Shown here in pieces: positions 51,516 to 61,049 of a DNA stretch of 64,000 bases (positions are counted from its first letter, which is position 1; each line of letters begins with the position of its first letter). The notes under the pieces were generated by a model. It saw nothing but the letters and a program-made list of their open reading frames with translations. It ran no database searches and was not told where the DNA came from. Source of the DNA: Martinezella rhizogenes (GTDB lineage Bacteria; Pseudomonadota; Alphaproteobacteria; Rhizobiales; Rhizobiaceae); assembly GCA_013322215.1 (NCBI GenBank), contig JAAMEZ010000014.1, positions 124,001 to 188,000 of the forward strand, read 5' to 3'. The translations under genes were made by a program, and so were the position numbers.

Positions 51516-52600
51516 ATTTTCTCCAATTAATTGAGTCGTTTGTAAGGGTGGTCAAATCCCTATCTGCCCGTTCATCTTCAAACAGCGAGGAGTTTGCGAC
51601 TCCACCCCTTTAACCTACGGAGAGGCTACCCCATGGGAGAAGTGATAATGTCAGCTTGACGGAGATCTGTGTGATCGGACGCGCGGGGCTGTTGCAATAT
51701 TATCGCAGGCAGAAACCAATAGAATTCTTTGTTCTCGAGCCGAAATATGCCGAAATATTCAGAAACGAACAATATGAAACCATACTAATTGTTCGCAACA
51801 CTTATCATTTCCATAACATTGGTCAATATAAAATAGATACACTTCCTAACTCGATCTCGGGTCGATGTACCGAAATTCAACTGGAAGATGACATTTTTTT
51901 TGGCAGACAAATATGCCAATGATCGTACTTGTCGTCATCGATATATGATATTTCTCCGACTTTCTGATGCAGAAAATCGACGAGCTCACGCTGACATGAC
52001 TGAAATGGATGGAACACAACGGACGTTGATGTTCCGGTGCGTCCTGGGTAAAGCCACATAACTTTCCATCTGCCGCTTGCTTATGTAATCCTGCTTCGCA
52101 TCCGGATCGCTCTGAATTCCGATTTGTCAACATAGACCGCAGGGGATTGGCATACGGAGACCAGCTTCAATGCTATCCATGCACCGCGATGAGTGACCTT
52201 GATGGCTCGATTATTGATACCGATACTGCAGCTGGTAAAGATCTCACCATGAGATTCAATCTCAACGGGAATGCGCTGTAGCATCAAGATCATCGCCGGT
52301 ATTCTCGCTATCCACCCTTCCAAGATTGGCTTTGAATCAGCTTCAACTGCATGATTCACTCCAGGATCGACTCATCGATCGCAGATTTACTCGCAGGCAT
52401 TGTCCGGCGATTCGAACAGCAATAAATCTGCAATCATTCGCAATATTCCCGCCCGATTGCCGCCCGTGTCGGTGAATATCAAGCTATCGTTCCACTAATA
52501 CCTCCATTCCGGAACAATAGGCCAGGTCGGGATGCCCCACGTCCCATCTGGCCGCCGATATTGCGAACACCCGTAGAAACGTGAGTGACAGAAGTACATC
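51516..52600. other. Kilobase without a clear gene
   Basis: This AT-rich interval separates the porin from the polysaccharide cluster. It has short ORFs only. One at 52081-52359 on the minus strand (92 residues, MNHAVEADSKPILEGWIARIPAM...) has a beta-rich tail loosely like a PilZ domain. Another at 51656-51922 on the plus strand has low-GC composition. Neither has good family support, so I leave both uncalled. Decayed genes are likely. Confidence 0.45.
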
Positions 52601-54013
52601 ATGGAGAGCTTTACCTCTTTTGCGCAGAATTTCGAGGACGTCATGCTTTGGCGTGCCCTCGGGCATGTTGTGAACGGATGTTATATTGATGTGGGTGCCC
52701 AGCATCCTGTCATCGATTCTGTCAGCAAGGCATTCTACGACCGAGGCTGGCGCGGAGTTCACGTTGAACCCGTACCACAATATGCTGATCTGCTGCGCGC
52801 CGAGAGGCCAGACGAAACCGTGCTGCAAATCGCATTGGGCGCAGAAGCGGGCTCGTTGGAATTGAATATATTTCCGGATACCGGCTTGAGCACAGCTGTC
52901 GATGTCTATGCGCGCAGCCATCGCGAACTTCATGGCTTCGAGGGCAGCAAATTGCAGGTCCCTGTGTTGCCGCTGCGCACAGCATTGGCTTTCTTGAACA
53001 ACAAACCGGTGCATTGGTTGAAAGTCGATGTCGAAGGTCTGGAAGAGGCGGTGCTCCAAGGTTGGGATCCCGCTGCGATCGAGCCATGGATCATCGTGAT
53101 CGAAGCCACGGTGCCCATGAGCCAGGAAGTACACTTCGCGACAGCTGATCGCATTCTTCTCGAGGCAGGTTACAAGTTCGTCTACTTCGATGGACTCAAT
53201 CGCTTTTACGTCTCGCCTCAGCATCCTGAATTGGTACCAGCCTTTGAGGCTCCTCCAAATGTGTTCGATCATGTTCAATTCAGTGAAAACTCGGCATGGT
53301 GTGAATTAGCGTCGTCCAAGCTCCGGGCTTCGCTCGATGAACAAGGTCATCAGCTGACAGAGGCCCTGGAACATTTGGTAAAAGTGCAGGAAGTCGCCGA
53401 TGCCCGTATCAGCAAAGCGGAACGGTCTGCATTGGAGATGGAAGCGCGGTGCGCCGCTGCCGAAGCTTTGAACAGAGAAGCCGAAAGGTTGAGCCTTCTA
53501 GCTGAAGGGCGCGTCTCAAGGACGGACGAGCACACTAAAACGCAGGAGCGGGCGATTTATCTGGAGGCTAAGCTAGCGTCGTTGGAAGCTCAGCTTGTCG
53601 CCAAGTCAAAGCAGCTGCAGGATATGCAGAGAAGCACCTCATGGCGCATCAGCGCGCCCGTGCGGATTGTCGGCCGGCCCGTTCACCGCATAAGCTCAGC
53701 CATCCGGGAAAACCGTATCACAAGCGGTATCAAGCGACGCATCAAGACGCTTATAAGTCTAGCCGCCCATTTCATTAGGCAACATCCCTACGTCAAGCGC
53801 CTGGCGGTTGCGGTACTGAATACCAGTCCAGCCCTACGCAGCAGAATCATCGGCATATTGATCGCGCTGCCGGTAAATTCTGCTCAGCCCCATATTGCAG
53901 GCCGCGCATCGCCCCTCGCTCCGTCATCGGACTGGCGCCCCCTGACCTTCAACGATCTGCCTGTCGAAGCCCGTCGCATATACCTCGATCTGCGTGCAGC
54001 AACCGAAGCCTAG
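52601..54013 (+). CDS. FkbM-family methyltransferase with coiled-coil tail
   Basis: 470 residues. The FkbM methyltransferase domain spans about 1-215, with SFAQNFEDVMLWRAL, the SAM-binding CYIDVGAQHPVIDSVSKAFYDRGWRGVHVEP, and KVDVEGLEEAVLQGWD. From about 225 to 345 a long heptad-rich coiled coil follows. Then come the polysaccharide-enzyme motif STSWRISAPVR and a basic amphipathic C-terminus that may touch the membrane. It probably O-methylates a sugar, possibly the chain end. It lies 13 bases before the triple glycosyltransferase gene. Confidence 0.88.
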   Translation: MESFTSFAQNFEDVMLWRALGHVVNGCYIDVGAQHPVIDSVSKAFYDRGWRGVHVEPVPQYADLLRAERPDETVLQIALGAEAGSLELNIFPDTGLSTAVDVYARSHRELHGFEGSKLQVPVLPLRTALAFLNNKPVHWLKVDVEGLEEAVLQGWDPAAIEPWIIVIEATVPMSQEVHFATADRILLEAGYKFVYFDGLNRFYVSPQHPELVPAFEAPPNVFDHVQFSENSAWCELASSKLRASLDEQGHQLTEALEHLVKVQEVADARISKAERSALEMEARCAAAEALNREAERLSLLAEGRVSRTDEHTKTQERAIYLEAKLASLEAQLVAKSKQLQDMQRSTSWRISAPVRIVGRPVHRISSAIRENRITSGIKRRIKTLISLAAHFIRQHPYVKRLAVAVLNTSPALRSRIIGILIALPVNSAQPHIAGRASPLAPSSDWRPLTFNDLPVEARRIYLDLRAATEA

Positions 54014-54026
54014 AAAGTATTCCTCC

Positions 54027-57000
54027 ATGCGTATCGTCGTAGACCTTCAGGGCGCTCAAACCGAGAGCCGGTTCCGTGGTATTGGGCGCAACAACATTGC
54101 ATTGACCAAGGCGCTTCTGCGAAATCGCGGTAAGCACGAGATTCTTATAGCGCTCAACGGTCTTTTCCCGGAAACGATCGAAACCATACGCGCGACTTTC
54201 GATGGATTGATCAGCCAGGACGATATCCGCGTGTGGCAAGCGGTGGGACCGCTGTCATGGTTCGATCCGGCGAATAAGTGGAGGCGTCATGCAGCAGAGT
54301 TGATGCGCGAGGACTTTCTGGCCTCGTTGCAGGCAGATATCGTGCATGTCGGCAACTTTTTCGATGGAGTTGGCGACAACATGACCTGCAGCGTTGGCAA
54401 GCGGGTGCGCATACCGACCGCTATCACGTTCCACGATGCCATCCCTCTTATTCAGTCCGATGTCTATCTCAAATCCAATCGGACCTTCGAGGCGTTTTAC
54501 CGCTCACGCTTGGAACAATTGCTGGATGCCGATCTGGTACTTGCCGTGTCCGATTCGGCGCGGCGGGAGGCAATCGAATACGCGAAAGTATCGCCTGAGC
54601 GGGTGATCTCGATCTCATCCGCATGCGATCCCATGTTTTCGCCTGCGCCAGTGCCGGATTCGGCTAGAATCGCCCTCTGCCACAAGCTGGGGCTCAAAGG
54701 CAGCGGCTTTGTCATGTATTCGGGCGGTGGAGACGAGCGTAAGAACCATCTGCGTCTGATCGAGGCTTTCGCAAGGGTGCCACAGGCTCTGCGCGTGCAG
54801 CATCCGTTGGTGATCGTCGGCATGATGCCGCTGGATCATAGCAGCCGCTTTTTGGAACATGCGCGTGCCCACGGGCTAACCGATCGTGAGTTCATTCTCG
54901 GCGGTCACGTCACTGACGAAGAATTGGTAAACCTGTATCGCTTGTGCACGCTTTACGTGTTTCCTTCCACACATGAGGGTTTTGGCCTTCCCGTCCTGGA
55001 AGCCATGTCGTGCGGTGCGCCGACTATCTGCGCCGATATGACCAGCCTGCCCGAAGTAATGGGGCGTGCCGATTCGATGTTCGACCCATATGATGTGCCT
55101 GGCTTGGCCAGTCTCATGAGCGACCTTCTGCATCACCCACAGCGGCGCGAAGAACTGGCACAGTATGGGTTGGCCCGTTCCAAGCTTTTTTCGTGGGATC
55201 GCTGTGCACAAGCGGCACTGGCCGCATTCGAGAATGTGCACCAGCAGGAGCCGGCGCAAACATGCCCTCCCCTGTTCGGGCAATTATTGAAAACTGTCGA
55301 GTCGGCGGTGGTTGACCGACATACACCTTCGGATGGCGATTTGATTGCTCTGGCGGCGGCTATATCGTCGAACAGTCACTGGTCGAAAGTCGCCGATCCG
55401 CGTCCCAAGCAATTGCTCGTGGATCTGTCAATCATCGCGGACAATGACGGTCAATCGGGTGTCCAGCGGGTGGCCCATGGCATTCTCTCGTCGCTCATTC
55501 AATCGCCACCTGCCGGTTTCACAATCGAGCCTGTCTATTCGCAGCCCGGCACACCCTCCTTCCGCTACGCACGGAATTATGCACGTCGCTACTATCCGGC
55601 ATTGGGGTCTCCGGAGGGCGAGGATGACATCATCAAATTGAACCCCGGCGACATCTTTCTAGGCTTGGACCTTCATCATGCGGTGGTTCACCGCCCGGAG
55701 TTTTTCGGCCGTCTGCGGCAAATGGGAGTGGACACCGTATTTTTGATACACGACCTGCTTCCCGTTCACCTGCCACAATATTTCACGCCGGGCTTGGCCG
55801 ACCTCCATACACGATGGCTGCAGTTCGTTTGTCAAAGCGACGGCGTGGTATGCGTGTCGCGCGACGTCGCACAAAGCTTGGTCGCTTGGCTCAACGCACA
55901 TTCGCTTGAGCGGCAGCGTCCGCTCGCCATTGGATGGTCGCTCAATGGATGCGACGCGCCCGGCAAATGGCATGGCGCCGCACCTGGCGATCGCGCGGAG
56001 AAGGCCATAGAACAGCTTGAAGGACGCGAGGTGTTCTTGTGCGTGGGAACAATCGAACCGCGTAAAGGTCATCGCCAACTGCTGGCAGCCTTCGATCTGC
56101 TCTGGGCGCGCGGGGCCGATCTAACCCTCGTCCTGGTTGGCCGCCAAGGTTGGGATGTGGATGATTTCGTTCGCAGCATCCGCCGGCATCCGGAATTCGG
56201 CCGTCGCCTGCTATGGCTGACAGACGTCAACGATGCTTTCCTCGAACATATCTATTGTACCAGCCGATGCTTGGTCGCGCCCAGCCTTGGAGAGGGGTTC
56301 TGTTTGCCGCTGGTGGAAGCGGCCGTTCGAGGGTTACCCATCCTCGCACGCGATTTGCCGGTGTTTCGCGAAGTGGCGGGCGATCACGCAACCTATTTTC
56401 AAGGCGAAACCCCTTTGGAGCTTGCAGCCGCGATAGCAAGCTGGCTGGAGGCGTACCGACATGGCATGACGCCGTCTTCGACCGGCATTCCACACTTGTC
56501 ATGGGCTCAAAATGCCGGAAACCTCTTAAAGCTTGCGATCGAATCTCAGTGGCCCATTCACTGGCAACGCCAGCCAACCCTGTTCCTTGATGTTTCCGTA
56601 TTCGTTCATACAGACGCCAAGACGGGTATCCAGCGCGTGATACGGGGGCTTGCCCGTAATCTGTTGCGAGAGCCGCCTGCCGGAATGAGCGTGTGCCTGA
56701 TCTGGTTCGACGGCCAAGTTTACCGGCACGCACTCCGCCTCCAAACGCGCCTCATTCACAGCGTCAACTCGTGCGCGGACGAACCCATTGTGGAGTTTCG
56801 TCCGGGCGATATCTATTTCGCGCTGGATCTCAATGTGGTTTTGCAGCCCCGAATGGAACTTCTACAGCAGCATATGCGTGAGCAGGGAGTGGCAATCTGG
56901 TTTCTGGTCCATGATCTTCTGCCGTTGCGGCACCCAAAGTGGTGGGTGCCGACGGTATCGCGTGAATTCAAAGCCTGGATCTCAAGTGCAGCGCGGGTGG

Positions 57001-57764
57001 CGAGCGGATATGTCTGCGTCTCAAAGACGACCGCCGATGATCTAACGCTTTATCTGAAACAGGAAAGGCCTCCGAACGAACAAGCCGCTCCAGTGCGCAG
57101 CTTTCACATCGGCGCGAATATCGACGACGGTGAATCGAGCCGAGGCTTACCCGACGACGCAGTCCAATTGCTCGCTCGTATGGCGGAACGGCCCAGTTTC
57201 CTCATGGTTGGAACTATCGAGCCACGCAAGGGGCACAGACAGGCTCTGGCTGCCTTCGAGCAGCTCTGGTCGCAGGGGCATGAGATCAATCTGATCGTTG
57301 TCGGCAAGAAGGGCTGGCTCGTAAACGATCTGTTCGAGCGGTTTTTGCGCCATCCGCGCCTGGGACGGCAGTTTCATTTTCTTCAAGACGTTAGCGATGA
57401 ATATCTGAACCGGATTTATGCCGGATCGACGTGCCTGCTGGCGCCAAGCGAAGGTGAAGGCTTTGGCTTGCCGCTGGTCGAAGCCGCCCTGAAGCATGTA
57501 CCTATCATCGCTCGTGATCTGCCGATATTCCGTGAAGTGGCTGGCGACCACGCCTATTATTTCAGCGGACTAGGTGCCGACGATCTTGCAAAGGCGATCC
57601 TCGCGTGGCTGGACCTGTTCAGGCGGGGACAGCATCCTACCACCGACAATATGCCATATCTGACCTGGCGTCAGAGCGCTCGACTATTGACCAAAGCTTT
57701 GGGCCTTGAGGTCGGAGATGCCAAAGCGGCAAATGTCGAAGGCAAGATAAGTAGGTTCAATTGA
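54027..57764 (+). CDS. Three-domain GT4 glycosyltransferase
   Basis: 1245 residues from MRIVVDLQGAQTESRFRGIGRN at 54027. It contains three GT-B/GT4 units. Each ends in an E-x7-E donor-binding motif: STHEGFGLPVLEAMSCG near 313, APSLGEGFCLPLVEAAVRG near 752, and APSEGEGFGLPLVEAALKH near 1136. Units 2 and 3 share matching openings (LLVDLSII..., LFLDVSVFV... with TGIQRV) and the same RDLPxFREVAGDHA block, so one arose by duplication. Multi-domain transferases of this type build polysaccharide repeat units. Sugar specificity cannot be read from sequence. Confidence 0.93.
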   Translation: MRIVVDLQGAQTESRFRGIGRNNIALTKALLRNRGKHEILIALNGLFPETIETIRATFDGLISQDDIRVWQAVGPLSWFDPANKWRRHAAELMREDFLASLQADIVHVGNFFDGVGDNMTCSVGKRVRIPTAITFHDAIPLIQSDVYLKSNRTFEAFYRSRLEQLLDADLVLAVSDSARREAIEYAKVSPERVISISSACDPMFSPAPVPDSARIALCHKLGLKGSGFVMYSGGGDERKNHLRLIEAFARVPQALRVQHPLVIVGMMPLDHSSRFLEHARAHGLTDREFILGGHVTDEELVNLYRLCTLYVFPSTHEGFGLPVLEAMSCGAPTICADMTSLPEVMGRADSMFDPYDVPGLASLMSDLLHHPQRREELAQYGLARSKLFSWDRCAQAALAAFENVHQQEPAQTCPPLFGQLLKTVESAVVDRHTPSDGDLIALAAAISSNSHWSKVADPRPKQLLVDLSIIADNDGQSGVQRVAHGILSSLIQSPPAGFTIEPVYSQPGTPSFRYARNYARRYYPALGSPEGEDDIIKLNPGDIFLGLDLHHAVVHRPEFFGRLRQMGVDTVFLIHDLLPVHLPQYFTPGLADLHTRWLQFVCQSDGVVCVSRDVAQSLVAWLNAHSLERQRPLAIGWSLNGCDAPGKWHGAAPGDRAEKAIEQLEGREVFLCVGTIEPRKGHRQLLAAFDLLWARGADLTLVLVGRQGWDVDDFVRSIRRHPEFGRRLLWLTDVNDAFLEHIYCTSRCLVAPSLGEGFCLPLVEAAVRGLPILARDLPVFREVAGDHATYFQGETPLELAAAIASWLEAYRHGMTPSSTGIPHLSWAQNAGNLLKLAIESQWPIHWQRQPTLFLDVSVFVHTDAKTGIQRVIRGLARNLLREPPAGMSVCLIWFDGQVYRHALRLQTRLIHSVNSCADEPIVEFRPGDIYFALDLNVVLQPRMELLQQHMREQGVAIWFLVHDLLPLRHPKWWVPTVSREFKAWISSAARVASGYVCVSKTTADDLTLYLKQERPPNEQAAPVRSFHIGANIDDGESSRGLPDDAVQLLARMAERPSFLMVGTIEPRKGHRQALAAFEQLWSQGHEINLIVVGKKGWLVNDLFERFLRHPRLGRQFHFLQDVSDEYLNRIYAGSTCLLAPSEGEGFGLPLVEAALKHVPIIARDLPIFREVAGDHAYYFSGLGADDLAKAILAWLDLFRRGQHPTTDNMPYLTWRQSARLLTKALGLEVGDAKAANVEGKISRFN

Positions 57765-57765
57765 T

Positions 57766-58719
57766 TTGGACTCAAACTTTGTTTCATCGAGACAGCTTTC
57801 CGGATGCCGTCCTCCAAACCAGAAGGTTGAAGGGAAAACGGAAGCTGCCTTCATCGTCGCATCAGAAGACGAAAGACAAGCGGAAGATGGGTTGCCGGTG
57901 AGTAATTTGGAAATCGTCAGGAATAAAGTACGACATCATGGCGCGGCGTGGGATGTTGTCGAAGCACTGCATAATTTTCGCTTGGCCGCACTGCTCGGAT
58001 GGCAAGATGTTGCGCAACGTTATCGGCGATCAAGAATTGGTGCGTTTTGGCTTACCATCAACATGGGTGTGCTGATTGGAGCCCTCGGCTTGGTTTTCGG
58101 CACGATCTTTAACTCTCCGATGCGTGAATTTCTTCCATTCATATGCGTCGGCCTGATTTTTTGGGGATATTATTCTCAAATCGTCAGCGAAGGATGCTCT
58201 GGCTTTACATCGAATAGCGACGTAATATTGCAACTGGATATTCCGTTTTTTACTTATATATTGAGATGCTGGTACAGAAATACGGTCATATTGCTACATA
58301 ATCTCGTTATATTCCCAATAATTCTCATAATATTTTGGAGGCCAATCGGGCTCTCAGCCGCGTTCGTGATTCCCGGGTTTGTTCTCGCTACGCTGAACAT
58401 GACCTGGATCGCTCTGACATTGGCAATCCTGTGTACGCGCTATCGCGACCTTACTCAGATCGTGCAGAATATAATGCAGGTTATGATGTATGTTACGCCG
58501 ATCATGTGGATGCCCGACCATCTCCAGTCGACGGCCTCGCACCTGATGCTCGATTACAATCCCTTTTTCCACTTGATGTCTGTTGTCCGAAATCCACTGC
58601 TGGGGCAAGGGGTAACGGTTGCAAATTGGAGTATCGTCACGGGTACTGCCATGGTTGGCTGGCTTTTCACGATGCTACTGCTGAATAGATATAGAGCGCG
58701 TATTGCGTATTGGCTCTGA
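57766..58719 (+). CDS. wzm: Polysaccharide ABC exporter permease (Wzm-like)
   Basis: 317 residues if it starts at the TTG at 57766, just after the previous stop. A GTG at 57898 with GGAAG upstream would give 273 residues, nearer the family norm, and may be the true start. The ABC2-type pattern is clear: LGWQDVAQRYRRSRIGAFWLTINMG, then six membrane helices. It exports the finished, undecaprenyl-linked glycan across the inner membrane with the next gene's ATPase. Confidence 0.88.
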   Translation: MDSNFVSSRQLSGCRPPNQKVEGKTEAAFIVASEDERQAEDGLPVSNLEIVRNKVRHHGAAWDVVEALHNFRLAALLGWQDVAQRYRRSRIGAFWLTINMGVLIGALGLVFGTIFNSPMREFLPFICVGLIFWGYYSQIVSEGCSGFTSNSDVILQLDIPFFTYILRCWYRNTVILLHNLVIFPIILIIFWRPIGLSAAFVIPGFVLATLNMTWIALTLAILCTRYRDLTQIVQNIMQVMMYVTPIMWMPDHLQSTASHLMLDYNPFFHLMSVVRNPLLGQGVTVANWSIVTGTAMVGWLFTMLLLNRYRARIAYWL

Positions 58720-58760
58720 TGTGAAGCCGTGAGATTTCAGAAAGACAGGCAAACAGAAAC

Positions 58761-59504
58761 ATGACTTCGATATCTCTGCAGAATGTCACAGTCGACTTCC
58801 CGATCTATAACGCACGCGGCCGATCGCTAAAAAACCATATTATGAACATGGCCACCGGAGGTTCTATCAACACGGAGGGTCATGGGGTTGTCGTGGTTCG
58901 AGGCCTTCATGGAATCAACCTTGAGCTAAGAGCGCATGACCGTATCGGCCTCATAGGCCACAACGGCTCCGGCAAGACGACGCTTTTGCGAGTGCTGACC
59001 GGCGTTTACGCGCCAACATCAGGCAAGGTGGATATCCGTGGAAAATGCACGTCATTGATCAATATCTCGCTCGGAATTGATCCAGAGGCCACAGGTCGGC
59101 AAAACATCTACCTTCGAGGAGCCCTGCTTGGATTCCGACGGGAGGAGATGAAGCGACGGCTTGAAGAGATCGCAGACTTCAGTGAATTGGGCGGCTTTTT
59201 GGAGATGCCGGTTCGAACATATTCCACCGGGATGCAACTGCGGTTGGCGTTTTCTATCTCGACAATTCTCCAGCCCGAAATACTCATTATGGACGAGTGG
59301 CTGGCAACGGGTGACGAGGGATTTAAGGCGAAGGCCAACCAGCGTTTGAATGAGTTGGTCGAACAGACGCAAATCCTGGTAATTGCAAGTCATGCGAAAG
59401 AACTTCTGGCGAAGAACTGTAACCGGATCGTATGGCTGGAACACGGTAAGGTGCGCATGGATGGCCCTCCCGCTGAAGTGCTGAACGCTTACTTCGGCAC
59501 TTGA
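58761..59504 (+). CDS. wzt: Polysaccharide ABC exporter ATPase (Wzt-like)
   Basis: 247 residues. Walker A is GHNGSGKTTLLRVLTGVYAP near 72-90, the signature is YSTGMQLRLAFSIST, and Walker B is LIMDEWLATGDEGF, with a final H-loop ASHAKEL. It ends after the nucleotide-binding domain and lacks the C-terminal carbohydrate-binding domain of E. coli O8/O9a Wzt. Export should then not depend on recognition of a chain-end tag by Wzt. Confidence 0.92.
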   Translation: MTSISLQNVTVDFPIYNARGRSLKNHIMNMATGGSINTEGHGVVVVRGLHGINLELRAHDRIGLIGHNGSGKTTLLRVLTGVYAPTSGKVDIRGKCTSLINISLGIDPEATGRQNIYLRGALLGFRREEMKRRLEEIADFSELGGFLEMPVRTYSTGMQLRLAFSISTILQPEILIMDEWLATGDEGFKAKANQRLNELVEQTQILVIASHAKELLAKNCNRIVWLEHGKVRMDGPPAEVLNAYFGT

Positions 59505-59966
59505 TGAAAGCTTATCGCAGTATTGGATGATCGCATCCGCCGAGCCACCCGTTCGGCAAAGCCTTTCGCTGCCGGCAACCTACTGCAAAAGGTACCGCCT
59601 TTGCGGCCGATAAAATACGTCGGTACTCGGTCAAAGTAGGCAACTTTCGTTCACGATTTTCCACCAACAGAAACTCCAGGCAACATAATAGCCATAACTT
59701 AGACAACGTGGCAGGCGATTGCTTCATGCTCCCAGCAATTGAAAGCATCAACCCACAAAACAATGTAAAATACAATTTACTACTACTCGTGATTAGAGAA
59801 CTTCCCTTAAAAATGGCTATGCCCATTCCATTATTCATACTGCACATAGAGACAATCACATATCACTGAATAAGACACATGGGTATCAGTGACGATGTGA
59901 TGACGAGGCAAAGTCGTCAGAGTTTGTTGAGCTCAACGACTTCAACAAATCATGTACCAGGGACAT
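59505..59966. other. Gap upstream of the GT2-GtrA gene
   Basis: About 460 bases, AT-richer than the genes around it, and no supported ORF. It probably holds a promoter for the two following membrane glycosyltransferase genes. No hairpin or operator stood out. Confidence 0.4.
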
Positions 59967-61049
59967 ATGCTTCAAAGAAAACTATCGATCATCGCTCCGA
60001 CGTATAATGAGGCGGATAACGTCCTCCACTTCATCGAGCGCGTAAAAGCAACATTGAACGCATTTGACTGGGAGATCCTGTTTGTCGACGATAATTCTGC
60101 CGACGGGACCGCTGAGAAGATATATGACTATGCAGCAGATGACTATCGCATCCGCACTATAATACGGCTGGAAGATCGAGGCCTGGCACGATCAAGCATT
60201 CAAGGCATGCTCTCTGCCAGGGGAAACCTGCTTTGCGTAATGGATGCGGATGGCCAACATGACCCAATGGTACTATCCGAACTGGTTGCGCGCCTCGAGC
60301 GCGATAACCTCGATGTGGTAAGTGCTGCCCGGCGCCTGGACGGCTGCGACGGACTGAGCGGCCTATCACCCTTGCGTCATAGAATATCGCTGTTTGGTAA
60401 TTGGTGCAGCAGTCTTATTCTTGGCCGCAAGCTTTTGGATCCATTGACCGGTTTTTTCCTTATTCGCCGCAGCAGTTTCCTCGAGGTCGCGCCTCATCTC
60501 GGTGATCCAGGCTTCAAGCTTCTTCTCGATATCCTCTATTCGCATAGGAATCTTCGTCATGCTGAGGTTCCCTTTGAATTCGCAAGCAGACAGCATGGCG
60601 AATCGAAGCTGGACTGCTATGTCGCCTGGAAGTTCCTGACCTTCACGTTAAGCAAGATGACAGGGGGCATGCTGCCGGTCAGCCTCATATCCTTTCTTTT
60701 CGTCGGCGGCTCCGGACTTGGCGTTCACTTCGCGACGCTCTACGGTGCGCTATGGCTATCACTGCCGTTTCTAGCCGCTCAAGCACTCGCGACTCTGACG
60801 GCCTCCGCCAACAATTTCCTTCTGAACAATCTTCTGACGTTTCGAGATCGGCGGCTGCGTGGTCGCCGGCAGATTCTGGGCTACCTGAAATTTCTTGGCT
60901 TCTCATCCATAGGCATTGTTGCAAATATCTCGCTAGCCAAACTTACCTATGAGCACTTTGCCCATGCCATCCTGATCGCTACCCTGGCCGGGCTCGCAAT
61001 CGACAGTGTCTGGAAGTTTGTTGTCGCGAGCCGCTTCATATGGAAGTGA
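59967..61049 (+). CDS. GT2 polyprenyl-phosphate sugar transferase fused to GtrA
   Basis: About 360 residues from the ATG at 59967, which has AGGGA 5 bases upstream; an ATG at 59952 is the alternative. The N-terminal GT2 domain is DPM1-like: SIIAPTYNEADNVLHFIERV, EILFVDDNSADGT, VMDADGQHDP. From about residue 235 four membrane helices form a GtrA domain, with NNFLLNNLLTFRDRRL. It transfers a hexose to undecaprenyl phosphate and probably flips it, supplying the lipid-linked donor for the next enzyme. It overlaps the next gene by ten bases. Confidence 0.92.
   Translation: MLQRKLSIIAPTYNEADNVLHFIERVKATLNAFDWEILFVDDNSADGTAEKIYDYAADDYRIRTIIRLEDRGLARSSIQGMLSARGNLLCVMDADGQHDPMVLSELVARLERDNLDVVSAARRLDGCDGLSGLSPLRHRISLFGNWCSSLILGRKLLDPLTGFFLIRRSSFLEVAPHLGDPGFKLLLDILYSHRNLRHAEVPFEFASRQHGESKLDCYVAWKFLTFTLSKMTGGMLPVSLISFLFVGGSGLGVHFATLYGALWLSLPFLAAQALATLTASANNFLLNNLLTFRDRRLRGRRQILGYLKFLGFSSIGIVANISLAKLTYEHFAHAILIATLAGLAIDSVWKFVVASRFIWK

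Noticed and set aside
51656..51922. Rightward 88-codon ORF after the porin
   Set aside because: Low-GC composition and no family pattern or start signal. Left uncalled within the gap.
52484..53278. Leftward ORF (264 codons) over the FkbM gene
   Set aside because: Antisense to the methyltransferase domain, whose SAM motif is clear in the other direction.
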